Notes: generated by a model from the letters alone, not told the origin. Shown: positions 17,598 through 26,720, numbered from the stretch's first letter. The stretch: DNA of 64,000 nucleotides from Gracilibacillus salinarum (GCF_022919575.1 NZ_CP095071.1:3420001-3484000); one strand, 5' to 3'. Numbers and translations are program-made.

Positions 17598-18707
17598 TTA
17601 CGTAAATTCATTAGTTGGTTCGTTGGCAATTGCCCATATGAAACCTGCCAACTCTCTCCCAATAGCTGTGATAACTTTACCACTTTCTTTTCCTCGTCGC
17701 ATTAGTCGGAAATACTTCTTATGCAAGCGTTGTTGGGCATTCCACGAAATAGTTGTAACATTAGCTGGTTGTCCTTTTTGTCTCTTTGCCAACTCTCCTT
17801 TCACGGCAGGTGAATAACGATAACTCCATGCAGCCTCAATCAAAAGCCTTCGAACATGTCTATTTCCTGTTCTCGTTATATTACCTTGCTTCCGTATATA
17901 CCCGCTGGAACTTTCCATCGGCACCAAACCTGTGTAGGCCATAAATTGGCTGGCTTTTTGAAAGCGTTCAAATGAACCGACTTCTGCCACTAAACTAGTT
18001 GCGGTGATTAAGGCTACACCTCGAAGTGACATAAGTTTTTGAATCATGGGGGCATGTACACCATTTTCGGCTTCTTCTTTAATAATCTTTTCTAATCGCT
18101 TTAATCGTTGTTGAGATTCCCTAAGTTGTTGCACATATTCTTGGAATATGCTCCTTGATGTTAATCGTTTAAATGTTAAGGTGTGAAGCCATTCCCAATA
18201 TCTCACACTCCATTTTCTGACTCCTTCCGGTTCTTTTCTTCCATTTCTAAGAAGAAAATGGTTCACTCTATGTTTGGCTCTTTTTTCATCTTCCTTCACA
18301 TCTTCACGTCCCCGAACTAAATCACGTAAAGCCTCATCATCTTCCGTGGGGACAAAAATCGGTGTTAATTCCCCTGCGCGATAAAGGGTTGCCAGATTTA
18401 AAGCATCTCGCTTATCGGTCTTCACCTTATCACCAGGTTTCTGAGGGATTAAGGATGGCGCAATAACTTCGCAAGGGATATCCAAATGTGTAAGCAATCG
18501 ATAGAGTCCATACCCAACAGCTCCGGCCTCATAACAAACTTGAAGCTCTGCGGATTCTCCTAATTTCTTCATTATCTTATCAATGGCTCCTACCGTATAG
18601 TCAATCATCCCAATATACCTTGGTTTAGAACGTCCTTCATCCGCAACGGCTACTGCTATTTTCTCTTTCGATACGTCTAATCCTACATATTTTGTGTTAT
18701 ACTTCAT
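17598..18707 (-). CDS. IS110-family transposase (DEDD, Tnp20 domain)
   Basis: A 369-residue recombinase. The N-terminal RuvC-like DEDD domain begins YVGLDVSKEK with the first Asp; VCYEAGAVGYGLY and KTDKRDALNLATLYRAGELT carry further acidic residues. The C-terminal Tnp20 domain shows LMSLRGVALITATSLVAEVG and MAYTGLVPMESSSGYIRKQG, with the conserved serine and an HVRRLLIEAAWSYR tail. It is full length without a visible frameshift. AAAGGAG precedes the ATG. Confidence 0.95.
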   Translation of the reverse strand: MKYNTKYVGLDVSKEKIAVAVADEGRSKPRYIGMIDYTVGAIDKIMKKLGESAELQVCYEAGAVGYGLYRLLTHLDIPCEVIAPSLIPQKPGDKVKTDKRDALNLATLYRAGELTPIFVPTEDDEALRDLVRGREDVKEDEKRAKHRVNHFLLRNGRKEPEGVRKWSVRYWEWLHTLTFKRLTSRSIFQEYVQQLRESQQRLKRLEKIIKEEAENGVHAPMIQKLMSLRGVALITATSLVAEVGSFERFQKASQFMAYTGLVPMESSSGYIRKQGNITRTGNRHVRRLLIEAAWSYRYSPAVKGELAKRQKGQPANVTTISWNAQQRLHKKYFRLMRRGKESGKVITAIGRELAGFIWAIANEPTNEFT

Positions 18708-18816
18708 GGTACTAGCTCCTTTCGTATTTTAGCTCTGATTTGGGTTTTCATTTCATTTACGCTATACCCGGATTAACCTTCGATAATACGAAAAGGGGCT
18801 AGTTTCGTTCATAATA

Positions 18817-18990
18817 ACTCCCGCGGGACAGGCAGGTGCTGAAGATCCACTTTGTGAAGCGCCCTTCTTCTCAAAGTTAGCTTCAGCCGTGCCCCGCAGG
18901 ACGCGGAGTGGTTGGACGGAGCGGTATCCCAGCCCATACAATATATCAAAGTGATAGCAATGCTAGTTTACATAATCCATATTATAGGTA
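18817..18990. repeat. Long inverted-repeat element, copy C, last segment
   Basis: Resumes at ACTCCCGCGGGACAGGCAG after the IS and runs to the terminus TTTACATAATCCATATTATA. The three segments of copy C add up to about 590 bp, like the uninterrupted copies A and B. Confidence 0.88.
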
Positions 18991-19001
18991 GTTGTATTTC
19001 A

Positions 19002-19110
19002 TTTATCACGGTGCTAACCGTTTGTAAGACTCCCACTTCAAGCTTCGAGTATCACAAAGCAGCAAAGTGGGAGTAAGCAGACGCTAACACCATGATAAGT
19101 TTCACTTTAT
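19002..19110. repeat. Short hairpin repeat, copy 3
   Basis: Contains the first hairpin (ACTCCCACTTC...AAGTGGGAGT) and the TGATAAGTTTCACTTTA end; the second hairpin is missing. It starts 12 bp after the end of the long element copy C. Confidence 0.8.
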
Positions 19111-19143
19111 TTCAATTAGGACCGGGCGAGTAATGCACGGTTT

Positions 19144-19572
19144 TTAAATTCCGAAAAGTTTTTTAAACCATGATTTTTGTTTGGTTTCTGTTGATTCATT
19201 ATTCTCTTCTTTTAACTGAATATCCTCTTTATCGACAGCATAATCCGTTGAAAACACTAAGCCGTACTCACTGTCAGCTTCAATATTTGATACATACGTG
19301 TAGGTGATGTGGTATTGGCTGGCGAGCTCCCGGTAGGGTTTGAAGAACTTTGTATTCATATTTCCGTTTAAGCGTAATGTTCCGTCTCGATTTTGCATGA
19401 AAAGTTCTTTTAATTCTTTTAACCCTTTTTCGCCACGTATTTGTGGCTTCGTCATTACCAGGATGACTCGTTCCCGGTATGTGCCTAAATATTGTCTTTT
19501 TTGATCAGGGTGCAGCTCTTTCTCACCATATATGCCTTCCTGTATATATTCATCGATCTCTTTGTTTGCCAT
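19144..19572 (-). CDS. yueI: YueI family protein (DUF1694)
   Basis: A 142-residue cytosolic protein of unknown function, conserved in Bacillaceae. The N-terminus (MANKEIDEYIQEGIYGEKEL, then HPDQKRQYLGTYRERVILVMT) matches the YueI family. I chose the ATG at 19572, preceded by GAGGTG at 6 bases, over an open frame reaching 19665, which would run through a dispersed repeat. The C-terminal 30 residues are acidic and then basic (WFKKLFGI), longer than in B. subtilis YueI. Confidence 0.88.
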   Translation of the reverse strand: MANKEIDEYIQEGIYGEKELHPDQKRQYLGTYRERVILVMTKPQIRGEKGLKELKELFMQNRDGTLRLNGNMNTKFFKPYRELASQYHITYTYVSNIEADSEYGLVFSTDYAVDKEDIQLKEENNESTETKQKSWFKKLFGI

Positions 19573-19630
19573 ATCATTCACCTCATGCCTAGTATAAACG
19601 AAAAAGTCAGCATTTTTCGTGTAATATGCT

Positions 19631-19769
19631 TTTATCACGGTGCTACCCGTCTGTAAGACTCCCACTTCAAGTTTCGAGTATCACCAGCATCAAAGTGAGA
19701 AAACACCCTGATAAGTTTCGCTAATGATCAGTGGGGCTCAAAAACCCTAATGATCAAAGTATCACTATA
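19631..19769. repeat. Short hairpin repeat, copy 4
   Basis: Starts TTTATCACGGTGCTACCCGTC. Both hairpins are recognisable but diverged, and the second reads AATGATCAGTGGGG / CCCTAATGATCAAAG. It lies upstream of yueI and downstream of ectC. Confidence 0.75.
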
Positions 19770-19812
19770 TAGTTATGGGCGTAGTTGTGTCATATTTTCT
19801 GCAAGTACGGAA

Positions 19813-19839
19813 AAAGGCTCCCTTGGGGAGGGAGCCTTT
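19813..19839 (-). terminator. Terminator of the ectoine operon
   Basis: A perfect 11-bp stem, AAAGGCTCCCT and its complement, with a 5-base loop and a T tract on the minus strand. Confidence 0.85.
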
Positions 19840-19899
19840 AATAGGAATAGATTATTTTAAGGAATGTTATGATCAATTTTTAAAAAATAAGGGATGTTT

Positions 19900-20286
19900 T
19901 TAGTCTTCGTCTACCGGGTAAACACCATTTTCATCATGTACTTCTTTACCAGATAGAGGTGGGTTGAATACACAAACCATTCTCATATCAGTAGTAGCAC
20001 GAAGTAAGTGCTCATCATTTTTATCTAAAGCATATAGTGAATCTTTTTTGATAGGCCATACTTTGTTATCACTAAGTGTTACTACTTCACCTTCACCTTC
20101 AATGCAATAAACAGATTCAAGGTGATTTTGGTACCAGATATGTGTCTCTGTACCAGCTTTAATGATGGTATCATTTACAGAATAGCCCATATTGTCTTTT
20201 TTCATAATTAGACGGCGACTAACCCAGTTACCTCCGTCTACATCGTATTCAGTACCTAAAATGTCTTCTAGTTTTACTACTTTCAT
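19900..20286 (-). CDS. ectC: L-ectoine synthase
   Basis: Cyclises N-gamma-acetyl-diaminobutyrate to the compatible solute ectoine. The 128-residue cupin matches EctC length. Characteristic stretches are [55 protein letters not shown] and [23 protein letters not shown] lies 10 bases before the ATG. It is the last gene of ectABC, but a dispersed repeat with terminator properties separates it from ectB. Confidence 0.97.
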   Translation of the reverse strand: MKVVKLEDILGTEYDVDGGNWVSRRLIMKKDNMGYSVNDTIIKAGTETHIWYQNHLESVYCIEGEGEVVTLSDNKVWPIKKDSLYALDKNDEHLLRATTDMRMVCVFNPPLSGKEVHDENGVYPVDED

Positions 20287-20313
20287 TCGTGTATATCCTC
20301 CTGTATTGTCTGT

Positions 20314-20419
20314 TTTATCTTTGTGCTATGTCCGGAAAAAAGCCCCCACTTCCAATGGTGCTAAGAAGCTAAGTGGGGGTGATGGACATTAACTTCCAGA
20401 TAAGTTAGTTCTACTTTAT
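20314..20419 (-). repeat. Short hairpin repeat, copy 5, between ectB and ectC
   Basis: Diverged member of the ~150 bp family (TTTATCTTTGTGCTATGTCCGG ... CCAGATAAGTTAG ... CTACTTTA, in parts). In ect transcript sense, ACCCCCACTT pairs with AAGTGGGGGC (20380-20371 and 20351-20342) and is followed by six T (20341-20336), so it forms an intrinsic terminator in the middle of the operon. Confidence 0.8.
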
Positions 20420-20435
20420 ATTTATCCTATTACTA

Positions 20436-21704
20436 TTAGTTAGTAACGGGATCTTTCACTAATCCTTTTACACTTTCTTCAATAATGTCTAGCCCTTTTT
20501 GCAGGTCTTCTTTTGGAATATTCAGTGCTGGGAACAATTTGAATACTTCATCGTTCGGTCCAGCAGTTTCCATGATTAATCCTTTTTCGAAGCAACGAGC
20601 AGTGACTTTTTCGGAAAGTCCTTCTACTTCTGAAGCAATTCCTACCATAAATCCACGTCCACGTACTTCGCCTTTAAGTTCTGGATAATTGGCAACAATT
20701 TTTTCAAGGAAGCTGTAGATTAGTTCAGATTTTTCATGGATTTGTTTTTCGAAATTTTCATCTTTCCAATAATCCAATGCAGCTGTTGCCGTAACAAATG
20801 CATGGTTGTTACCACGGAAAGTACCGTTATGCTCACCTGGTTTCCAGATATCTAATTCTGGTTTGATCAAGGTAACAGCAAGCGGCAGTCCGTAACCACT
20901 TAAAGATTTGGATAGACATACAATGTCTGGTGCGATGCCAGCAGCTTCAAAGCTGAAGAATGTACCTGTACGACCGATACCAGCTTGCACATCATCAATG
21001 ATAAGAAGGATACCCCAACGACGGCAGATTTCTTCTACTTTCTTCAACCATTCAAAACGAGCAGCGTTAATTCCACCTTCACCTTGTACGGTTTCAACGA
21101 TCATAGCGGCAGGAATTGCCACACCACTACCGTTGTCTTCTAAAAATCTCTCAAGATACACAAGTGTATCGTGATCTACATAGTTATCATAAGCCATTGT
21201 TACCGTGTTTTGCAGTGGGATACCTGCACCTTGACGCTTCATGGAGTTACCGGTAACGGATAGAGAACCGATAGTCATACCATGGAAACCACCAGTAAAG
21301 CTGATAATATCTGTGCGGCCTGTTACTTTACGAGCTAGTTTAAGCGCACTTTCAACAGAGTTCGTTCCTGTTGGTCCAGGGAACATGACTTTATAATCAA
21401 GATCACGTGGTTTTAAAATCACGTCATCAAATTTCTGTAAAAACTCGGCTTTAGCATCAGAAGCCATATCAAGTGAATGTGTAATACCATCACTTGTAAT
21501 ATAATCGATTAATTTTTCTTTCATATGATCATCATTGTGTCCATAATTAAGCGCACCTGCACCAGAGAAGAAATCTAAGAATTCTTTGCCATTCTCGTCC
21601 CACATTTTGTGTTTCTTCGCCTTTGTAAATACGGTTGGGAAGTTTCGTACATAACTACGTACTACTGATTCATAATGATTGATAATATCAAGATTTTTAC
21701 TCAT
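20436..21704 (-). CDS. ectB: Diaminobutyrate--2-oxoglutarate aminotransferase
   Basis: PLP enzyme that converts aspartate semialdehyde to L-2,4-diaminobutyrate, the first committed step of ectoine synthesis. The 422-residue class III aminotransferase shows [68 protein letters not shown] and [14 protein letters not shown], whose lysine binds PLP. AGGAGG lies 10 bases before the ATG. It follows ectA by about 90 bp. Confidence 0.97.
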   Translation of the reverse strand: MSKNLDIINHYESVVRSYVRNFPTVFTKAKKHKMWDENGKEFLDFFSGAGALNYGHNDDHMKEKLIDYITSDGITHSLDMASDAKAEFLQKFDDVILKPRDLDYKVMFPGPTGTNSVESALKLARKVTGRTDIISFTGGFHGMTIGSLSVTGNSMKRQGAGIPLQNTVTMAYDNYVDHDTLVYLERFLEDNGSGVAIPAAMIVETVQGEGGINAARFEWLKKVEEICRRWGILLIIDDVQAGIGRTGTFFSFEAAGIAPDIVCLSKSLSGYGLPLAVTLIKPELDIWKPGEHNGTFRGNNHAFVTATAALDYWKDENFEKQIHEKSELIYSFLEKIVANYPELKGEVRGRGFMVGIASEVEGLSEKVTARCFEKGLIMETAGPNDEVFKLFPALNIPKEDLQKGLDIIEESVKGLVKDPVTN

Positions 21705-21793
21705 CTTTAAAGTTCCTCCTAAAAAATTGTATTATATTTCGAATTACATTAATACTACATTCATTCTTTTAACATTCGGAAAATTGCAAAAAA

Positions 21794-22309
21794 TTATTTC
21801 CGAATAGGACCGATAATAAATTTTAATTCTTCTTCATGTTCATCACCAGGAAAGATATCCTTGGTAAAAAACTCGCTGGAAGTAATTTCGGTATTAAAAT
21901 CACGAGCTAATTTCTGGAATAAAGATTGTGATGCTTTATTGTCCGGTGTAATGGTTGCTTCAACAAATTGAACGTTTTGACAGGCATCGCTTTTTACTAA
22001 ATAGTTCAGCATTTTGGATGCTATCCCTTTTCCGCGTTGTGAAGCATCTACACCAACTTGCCAGACAAACACAGCATCTGGTTTTTTTGGAGGGATAAAT
22101 GCGGTAATAAAACCAACCACTTGGTTATTTTGTTTTGCGACGACACAAGTGTCACTAAAATACTCACTCATCAAGATGTATTTATAAGAAGAATTTGTGT
22201 CTAAAGTTGAATTTGTAACTAAATTCCACATGGCTGCTCCATCTTCTTTCGTGGGTTTCTGAAAGATAACGTGTTCAGATGGAGACTGATTGTTTTCGTT
22301 ATTAATCAC
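21794..22309 (-). CDS. ectA: L-2,4-diaminobutyric acid acetyltransferase
   Basis: GNAT-fold enzyme that acetylates diaminobutyrate at N-gamma with acetyl-CoA. The 171-residue protein contains the acetyl-CoA loop VGVDASQRGKGIASKMLNYL and the EctA-type FQKPTKEDGAAMWNLV start of the domain. The start is GTG at 22309, with AAAGGAG 6 bases upstream. It is the first gene of ectABC. Confidence 0.96.
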   Translation of the reverse strand: MINNENNQSPSEHVIFQKPTKEDGAAMWNLVTNSTLDTNSSYKYILMSEYFSDTCVVAKQNNQVVGFITAFIPPKKPDAVFVWQVGVDASQRGKGIASKMLNYLVKSDACQNVQFVEATITPDNKASQSLFQKLARDFNTEITSSEFFTKDIFPGDEHEEELKFIIGPIRK

Positions 22310-22807
22310 AATTTGCTCCTTTCTTATCGGGCAACTCTAATTGCGCAAATAGTACATTATATATAATATCGGTAACAGAACTTATTCGCAAACCGCTTAT
22401 AGAGTGATTAAACTGTATAAATCTGCCTGAGTTATGCTGAGCGGTATTCATTTAGAATAACTTTATAAATCCTCCAAAATTGTCATGTATTCTCACATAT
22501 AAGCAGAATTTGATCGCGGCTTTAACAATTTTTAAATACCCTTTATCCAAAATATTGAAACCTGAATTTTTGGGGATTTTCAAAAAGTGTTTGAGTGTAG
22601 TATGTATGACAGGCTATTAGCTGTTGAATAGCACACATCAATTAGTGTATGAGGTTGGTTGCTGAGATTATTACTAAAAATTATGGAGCCATAATGGCAA
22701 TTAGTTTGATTAGTGTGGTGATTATCTGATTCTTTTGCTTGTGCCTATGGATTAATGAAGACAGCTTGATTATATTATCTGCACAATTATACAGAATATG
22801 CTATAAA
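22310..22807. other. Gene-free stretch between ectA and the catalase terminator
   Basis: About 500 bp. The ectA promoter lies at 22363-22391. The rest is AT-rich and holds no ORF with a ribosome binding site and no repeat family member that I could see. Confidence 0.6.
22363..22391 (-). promoter_or_regulatory. Sigma-A promoter of ectABC
   Basis: TTGCGA, a 17-bp spacer and TATTAT on the minus strand, about 55 bp before the GTG start. No osmotic-stress-specific (sigma-B type) element was recognised. Confidence 0.5.
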
Positions 22808-22846
22808 AAAAGGTTCCCGTCATTAAGAATGAAGCGGGAACCTTTT
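22808..22846 (-). terminator. Terminator of the catalase gene
   Basis: A 12-bp perfect stem (AAAAGGTTCCCG and its complement) followed by TTTTTTT on the minus strand. Confidence 0.88.
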
Positions 22847-22856
22847 CGGCTGACTA

Positions 22857-24329
22857 TTATTGTTCTTTTACGTGAGCTGGTACTTCTACGCCTAATTTAG
22901 CAGCGACACCTTCTGCTAGTTCAGGATCTACTTTATAAAAGTTTTCTAATTGACGATCAACGATTCCTTCACGTGTTACACCACTTAAATGGCCAGCAAA
23001 AGCTTCCATTAAGCGATCGCGCTCACCATCATCCATGATGTCACGGAATAATGCGCGTGGCTGTGAGTAGTGATCATCAGCATCATAAGGAGCACTGTCT
23101 GCAAAACCAGATACTTCAAAAGGATTGATTTTGTTTTCTGGTGTTTCTTTTGGTGCATCACTAAAGCTGTTTGGCTCATAGTTTGGTGCACTTCCACCAT
23201 TTCCATTATGACTCATATAGCCATCACGCTGATAGTTGTTAACAGGTGCTTTTGGACGGTTGATTGGAAGTGTTTCATGGTTCGCTCCAATACGATAGCG
23301 ATGTGCATCAGAATAAGAGAACAGACGACCTTGAAGCATTTTATCAGGAGATGCTTCAATTCCAGGCACAAAATGCGCAGGGGAAAAGGCAGCTTGTTCC
23401 ACTTCTGCGAAATAGTTTTCCGGATTTCGGTCTAATACCATTTTCCCTACTTCCATTAATGGATAATCTTCATGCGGCCAAACTTTTGTTACATCGAATG
23501 GATCGTAACGATAGTTAGTAGCATCTGCTTCAGGCATAATTTGTACTTTTAACGTCCAAGAAGGATAGTCACCTTCTGCAATTGAATTAAACAGATCTTC
23601 AATATGATAATCAGGATTAGTACCTGCAATTTCATCCGCAACTTTTGGATCCAGGTTTTTAATACCTTGATCAGTCTTGAAGTGATACTTAATATAGAAT
23701 GCTTCGCCATCTTTATTTACCCATTTGAAAGTGTGGCTTCCGTACCCATTTTGATGACGTAATGTCGCTGGAATACCACGATCAGAGTGTAAGATGGTGA
23801 TTTGGTGTAATGATTCTGGAGATAGAGACCAGAAATCCCAAGTCGCATTTGGATCTTTTAAGTGTGTTTGCGGGTTACGTTTTTGTGTGTGAATAAAGTC
23901 TGGGAATTTGATTGCATCACGAATAAAGAAAACAGGTGTGTTGTTACCAACTAAGTCATAGTTTCCTTCTTCCGTGTAGAATTTAACTGCAAATCCACGT
24001 GGGTCACGTACAGTATCTGCAGAACCTAATTCCCCTGCAACGGTTGAAAAACGAATAAACATTGGTGTTTTCTTACCAACTTCTGATAAGAAATCTGCTT
24101 TTGTATATTTTGAAACGTCATTAGTTACTTCGAAATAGCCATGTGCGCCTGCACCTTTAGCGTGCACGACACGTTCAGGTACTCTTTCACGGTTAAAGTG
24201 AGCTAATTTTTCTAGTAAATGTACGTCTTGGATTAAAGTCGGTCCTCTGTGTCCGGCTGTAATAGAGTTTTGATTATCGCCAACCGGCGCGCCAGAAGCT
24301 GTTGTTAAATATCTTTTATCTTGGCTCAT
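22857..24329 (-). CDS. katA: Monofunctional heme catalase
   Basis: Dismutates hydrogen peroxide. The 490-residue, small-subunit clade 3 catalase shows [18 protein letters not shown] at the N-terminus, the active-site histidine in [40 protein letters not shown] and the proximal heme tyrosine in [15 protein letters not shown] chose the ATG at 24329, which has AGGAGAGGTG 6 bases upstream, rather than the open frame to 24380. A PerR-like box upstream suggests peroxide induction. Confidence 0.96.
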   Translation of the reverse strand: MSQDKRYLTTASGAPVGDNQNSITAGHRGPTLIQDVHLLEKLAHFNRERVPERVVHAKGAGAHGYFEVTNDVSKYTKADFLSEVGKKTPMFIRFSTVAGELGSADTVRDPRGFAVKFYTEEGNYDLVGNNTPVFFIRDAIKFPDFIHTQKRNPQTHLKDPNATWDFWSLSPESLHQITILHSDRGIPATLRHQNGYGSHTFKWVNKDGEAFYIKYHFKTDQGIKNLDPKVADEIAGTNPDYHIEDLFNSIAEGDYPSWTLKVQIMPEADATNYRYDPFDVTKVWPHEDYPLMEVGKMVLDRNPENYFAEVEQAAFSPAHFVPGIEASPDKMLQGRLFSYSDAHRYRIGANHETLPINRPKAPVNNYQRDGYMSHNGNGGSAPNYEPNSFSDAPKETPENKINPFEVSGFADSAPYDADDHYSQPRALFRDIMDDGERDRLMEAFAGHLSGVTREGIVDRQLENFYKVDPELAEGVAAKLGVEVPAHVKEQ

Positions 24330-24368
24330 GTAAAGCACCTCTCCTTTGTTATTAGTAGTACATCTTTT

Positions 24369-24418
24369 ATTATAATACAAGTTTTATAAAAATCAATATT
24401 TATTTAAAATTATTTTAA
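24369..24418 (-). promoter_or_regulatory. katA promoter with PerR-like box
   Basis: TTGATT, a 16-bp spacer and TATAAT (24396-24369). Upstream lies the perfect palindrome TTAAAATTATTTTAA (24404-24418), which differs from the PerR consensus TTATAATNATTATAA at two symmetric positions. Control of katA by PerR is well established in Bacillus; here it is inferred from this site. Confidence 0.65.
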
Positions 24419-24429
24419 TTAAGAAAGTG

Positions 24430-24557
24430 TTAAAAAAAAGAGAGATAGCCTGAACCAGGCTTCTCTCAATGGATTGGGAAACATCCTTAAAAACTTTTGT
24501 TGATTGGGGGTAACAAAAGATATGTGTAAAGGGAATGTTTCATCACTGGATGTGATT
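24430..24557 (-). ncRNA. Candidate Fur-controlled small RNA (FsrA-like logic)
   Basis: A minus-strand promoter (24592-24564) is followed after about 90 nt by a strong intrinsic terminator: GAGAGAAGCCTG paired with CAGGCTATCTCTC, then eight T (24467-24432). The transcript would be about 125 nt. It contains a hairpin CTTTTGTT/AACAAAAG whose loop exposes CCCCC, plus other CCC runs, as in sRNAs that pair with Shine-Dalgarno sequences. A 68-codon frame over it (24625-24419) has no ribosome binding site. Start and function are inferred. Confidence 0.5.
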
Positions 24558-24563
24558 ACATAC

Positions 24564-24592
24564 ATTATATCGATAATGAGAATCATTTTCAA
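24564..24592 (-). promoter_or_regulatory. Promoter overlapped by a Fur box
   Basis: TTGAAA, a 17-bp spacer and TATAAT on the minus strand. The spacer contains GATAATGAGAATCATTTTC (plus-strand reading, 24572-24590), a 17/19 match to the classic Fur box GATAATGATAATCATTATC. The palindrome could also influence the divergent ABC gene at 24684. Confidence 0.72.
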
Positions 24593-24683
24593 TAGAAAAC
24601 TATAAATTTTTTTAAAAAATTTCATGACAGGAAATTTGAATGGGCGAGGTGTATACTAAAAATAGAGAAGGAGTGAGAGGAAG

Positions 24684-25460
24684 ATGGTATTAGATATAAG
24701 GGACGTTGCCTTAAAAAAAGAGGGGAACTGGATACTTAAGCATGTGAATTGGAAGATAGAAAATGGGGAGCACTGGGCTTTATTAGGTCTCAATGGTGCT
24801 GGCAAAACAGCGCTTTTACATATGCTGTGTTCTTATTATTTCCCTACAGAAGGCAGTGTGAAAGTAATTGGCAGACAGTTTGGGAAGGATATACTTGGGG
24901 AAACATTAAGGCAGCAAATCGGAATTGTATCTTCCACGTTAAAACAACGAATTTACGGGACAGATAGTGCATACCAGGTTATATTAAGTGGTGCCTTTGC
25001 TTCAATCGGCCTCTATGAAACACCAACTGATGAAATGAGGGAAAGAGCCCAGCGGTTATTAAAAGAACTGGATTGCTTCTCTTATGCTAATCGTGCTTAT
25101 CGTACGTTATCACAAGGGGAACAGCAACGGGTGCTGATTGGACGTGCATTGATGAATAATCCCAAGCTTTTAATTTTGGATGAGCCGACGAACGGTTTGG
25201 ATTTTATTGCGAGAGAAAAATTATTGGCTTCAATCGAAACGATAAGTAAAGAAGAACTAGCACCTTCGATCATTTACGTCACACATCATGTAGAAGAGAT
25301 TCTTCCGACTTTTACAAAAACGTTATTATTAAAAAAGGGAGAAGTGTTTGATCAGGGAATGACAAAAGACATGATCAGTACCGATAGATTATCGGCTTTC
25401 TTTGGAATGGACGTGGAAGTGGACTGGTCTGAAGCGCGGCCAAGGTTAAAGAAACTATAA
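24684..25460 (+). CDS. ABC ATPase of the YlmA/ModF-like stand-alone type
   Basis: A 258-residue nucleotide-binding protein with Walker A GLNGAGKTALL, signature LSQGEQQRVLIGRAL, Walker B LLILDEPTNGLD and switch histidine in VTHHVEEI. IYVTHHVEEILPTFTK and the C-terminal FFGMDVEVDW resemble the B. subtilis YlmA group. No permease gene is adjacent, so its partner or role is unknown. GAAGGAGTGAGAGG precedes the ATG. A Fur box lies about 100 bp upstream, so iron control is possible. The BASS-type transporter gene starts 20 bp downstream. Confidence 0.88.
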   Translation: MVLDIRDVALKKEGNWILKHVNWKIENGEHWALLGLNGAGKTALLHMLCSYYFPTEGSVKVIGRQFGKDILGETLRQQIGIVSSTLKQRIYGTDSAYQVILSGAFASIGLYETPTDEMRERAQRLLKELDCFSYANRAYRTLSQGEQQRVLIGRALMNNPKLLILDEPTNGLDFIAREKLLASIETISKEELAPSIIYVTHHVEEILPTFTKTLLLKKGEVFDQGMTKDMISTDRLSAFFGMDVEVDWSEARPRLKKL

Positions 25461-25480
25461 CAGCTTAGGAGCAGACAGCA

Positions 25481-26410
25481 ATGTTAAACCAATTAAACCA
25501 ACTATTACAACGAATTATGCCTTTCATCGCACCATCAAGTGTTATCCTGGGTGTCTGGTTCGCTGACTTTTTTCTGCAGCTTGATGGATGGGTGATATGG
25601 ATTTTTGCTTTTATGACGTTTGCGGGAAGTCTCGGTCTGAATTTCGTAGCAGTATACCGTGTTGTGGCACACCCACTATCCGTAGTTATTGCACTAGTAA
25701 CCCTTCATATATTGATGCCGTTATGGGCGCTTTTGATTGGTCACATTACTTTTGAAGATCCATTAACGGTTATTGGTTTCGTTCTAGCGATGATTATCCC
25801 CACCGGTATTACCAGTTTTATATGGGTATCCATGAATAAGGGGAATGTTGCATTAACCTTATCGATTATTTTAATTGATACGATATTATCGCCTTTCATC
25901 GTTCCCTTATCATTGTCAGTATTTATCGGAACGTCTGTCGATTTAGAAGTATGGGGAATGATGCAAGGGTTGTTTATTATGATTGTCATTCCTTCACTAT
26001 TAGGGATGATATTGCATGAAGTTACTCACGGTCGGGTTCATGAGAAGTGGAGTCCTCGCTTAGCGCCGTTTTCCAAAATGGCATTGGCACTAGTAATTAT
26101 GATCAATAGTTCAGAAGTGGCGGATTACTTAACGAATTTTGATTTTAAGCTGATAAAAATAGCGCTTGTTATGTTTTTTGTAGCAGCAAGTGGTTATTAT
26201 TTAGCCTGGTTGCTTGCAAAATGGTGTAAGCGAAAAGGAGAGGATGTTATTTCCTTAACCTTCAGCAGTGGTATGCGCAATATTAGTGCAGGTGCGGTCA
26301 TTGCAGTTCAATACTTTCCGGGAGCGGTGGCCGTTCCTGTTGTAGTGGGAATGCTTTTTCAACAAGTACTTGCCTCTTTATATAGTAAATTTCTTCAACA
26401 TCGAACGTAA
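25481..26410 (+). CDS. Bile acid:sodium symporter family (BASS/SBF) transporter
   Basis: A 309-residue protein with nine or ten hydrophobic segments. FAGSLGLNFVAVYRV and TFSSGMRNISAGAVIAVQYF fit the sodium-binding crossover motifs of the SBF family (B. subtilis YocS type). Substrates in bacteria are usually organic acids rather than bile acids; none can be assigned here. It probably shares a transcript with the ABC ATPase upstream and ends in a strong terminator. Confidence 0.87.
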   Translation: MLNQLNQLLQRIMPFIAPSSVILGVWFADFFLQLDGWVIWIFAFMTFAGSLGLNFVAVYRVVAHPLSVVIALVTLHILMPLWALLIGHITFEDPLTVIGFVLAMIIPTGITSFIWVSMNKGNVALTLSIILIDTILSPFIVPLSLSVFIGTSVDLEVWGMMQGLFIMIVIPSLLGMILHEVTHGRVHEKWSPRLAPFSKMALALVIMINSSEVADYLTNFDFKLIKIALVMFFVAASGYYLAWLLAKWCKRKGEDVISLTFSSGMRNISAGAVIAVQYFPGAVAVPVVVGMLFQQVLASLYSKFLQHRT

Positions 26411-26432
26411 GCCAGGCATAGCCTGGCTTTTT
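26410..26432 (+). terminator. Terminator of the BASS transporter gene
   Basis: AGCCAGGC/GCCTGGCT with a 3-base loop, followed by TTTTTG. Confidence 0.85.
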
Positions 26433-26445
26433 GTCAGTCGAGAAG

Positions 26446-26463
26446 TATTATAGGTAGTTGTAT
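26446..26463. repeat. Remnant of the long element's right terminus
   Basis: TATTATAGGTAGTTGTAT equals the last bases of the right terminus at 18980-18997; nothing else of the element remains next to it. Confidence 0.5.
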
Positions 26464-26480
26464 ATTATTGTTTAGTTAGG

Positions 26481-26506
26481 ACCGGGTGGTTTATGCCCGG
26501 TTTTTC
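26481..26506 (+). terminator. Second terminator-like hairpin
   Basis: ACCGGG/CCCGGT with a 9-base loop, then TTTTTC. A related ACCGGGC/GCACGGT hairpin occurs at 19119, also just after a repeat end. Confidence 0.5.
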
Positions 26507-26544
26507 TTATAGGTCAAGAAAGTATAAATTTTGGTCTATATGAT

Positions 26545-26720
26545 GTTCGCTGACAGAACGGCCATGTCCGGCTCCAGCGCCCAGAGACTAGGCGACTTCG
26601 CGAAATCGCCCTACGATAAGTCATCATCGATTCGCAAGCTCACCGTGATTCCTTTATCTCAGTTGATTCGCTCCACTCGCTACGTCTCTAAACGGGTGCT
26701 TGCGCCTTTGTTCTAGGTTA
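26545..26720. repeat. Structured intergenic repeat of a type common in Bacillaceae
   Basis: GC-rich relative to its surroundings (GGCTCCAGCGCC ... AGGCGACTTCGCG ... CTACGTCTCTAAACGGG ... GCGCCTTTGTTCTAGG). Inverted pairs AGAAC/GTTCT and AGAGAC/GTCTCT fold it into one long hairpin. From memory, similar units occur in many Bacillus and related genomes. The ORF over it has no ribosome binding site. Confidence 0.6.

Larger units (their letters stand above)
17069..18816 (-). mobile_element. IS110-family insertion sequence, IS1111 group
   Basis: The element is 1748 bp. Its subterminal inverted repeat TATGAACGAAACT is at 17071-17083 and, inverted, at 18801-18813. A direct ACT flanks it (17066-17068 and 18817-18819). 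Subterminal repeats, a DEDD transposase, a long non-coding end 3' of the transposase (about 530 bp) and a short 5' end (about 110 bp) are IS1111-group traits. It is inserted in the long repeat between CGTAGACT and CCCGCGGG. Confidence 0.9.

Noticed and set aside
24419..24625. 68-codon minus-strand frame over the candidate sRNA
   Set aside because: No ribosome binding site before its ATG; the frame starts upstream of the predicted promoter and runs into the terminator stem.
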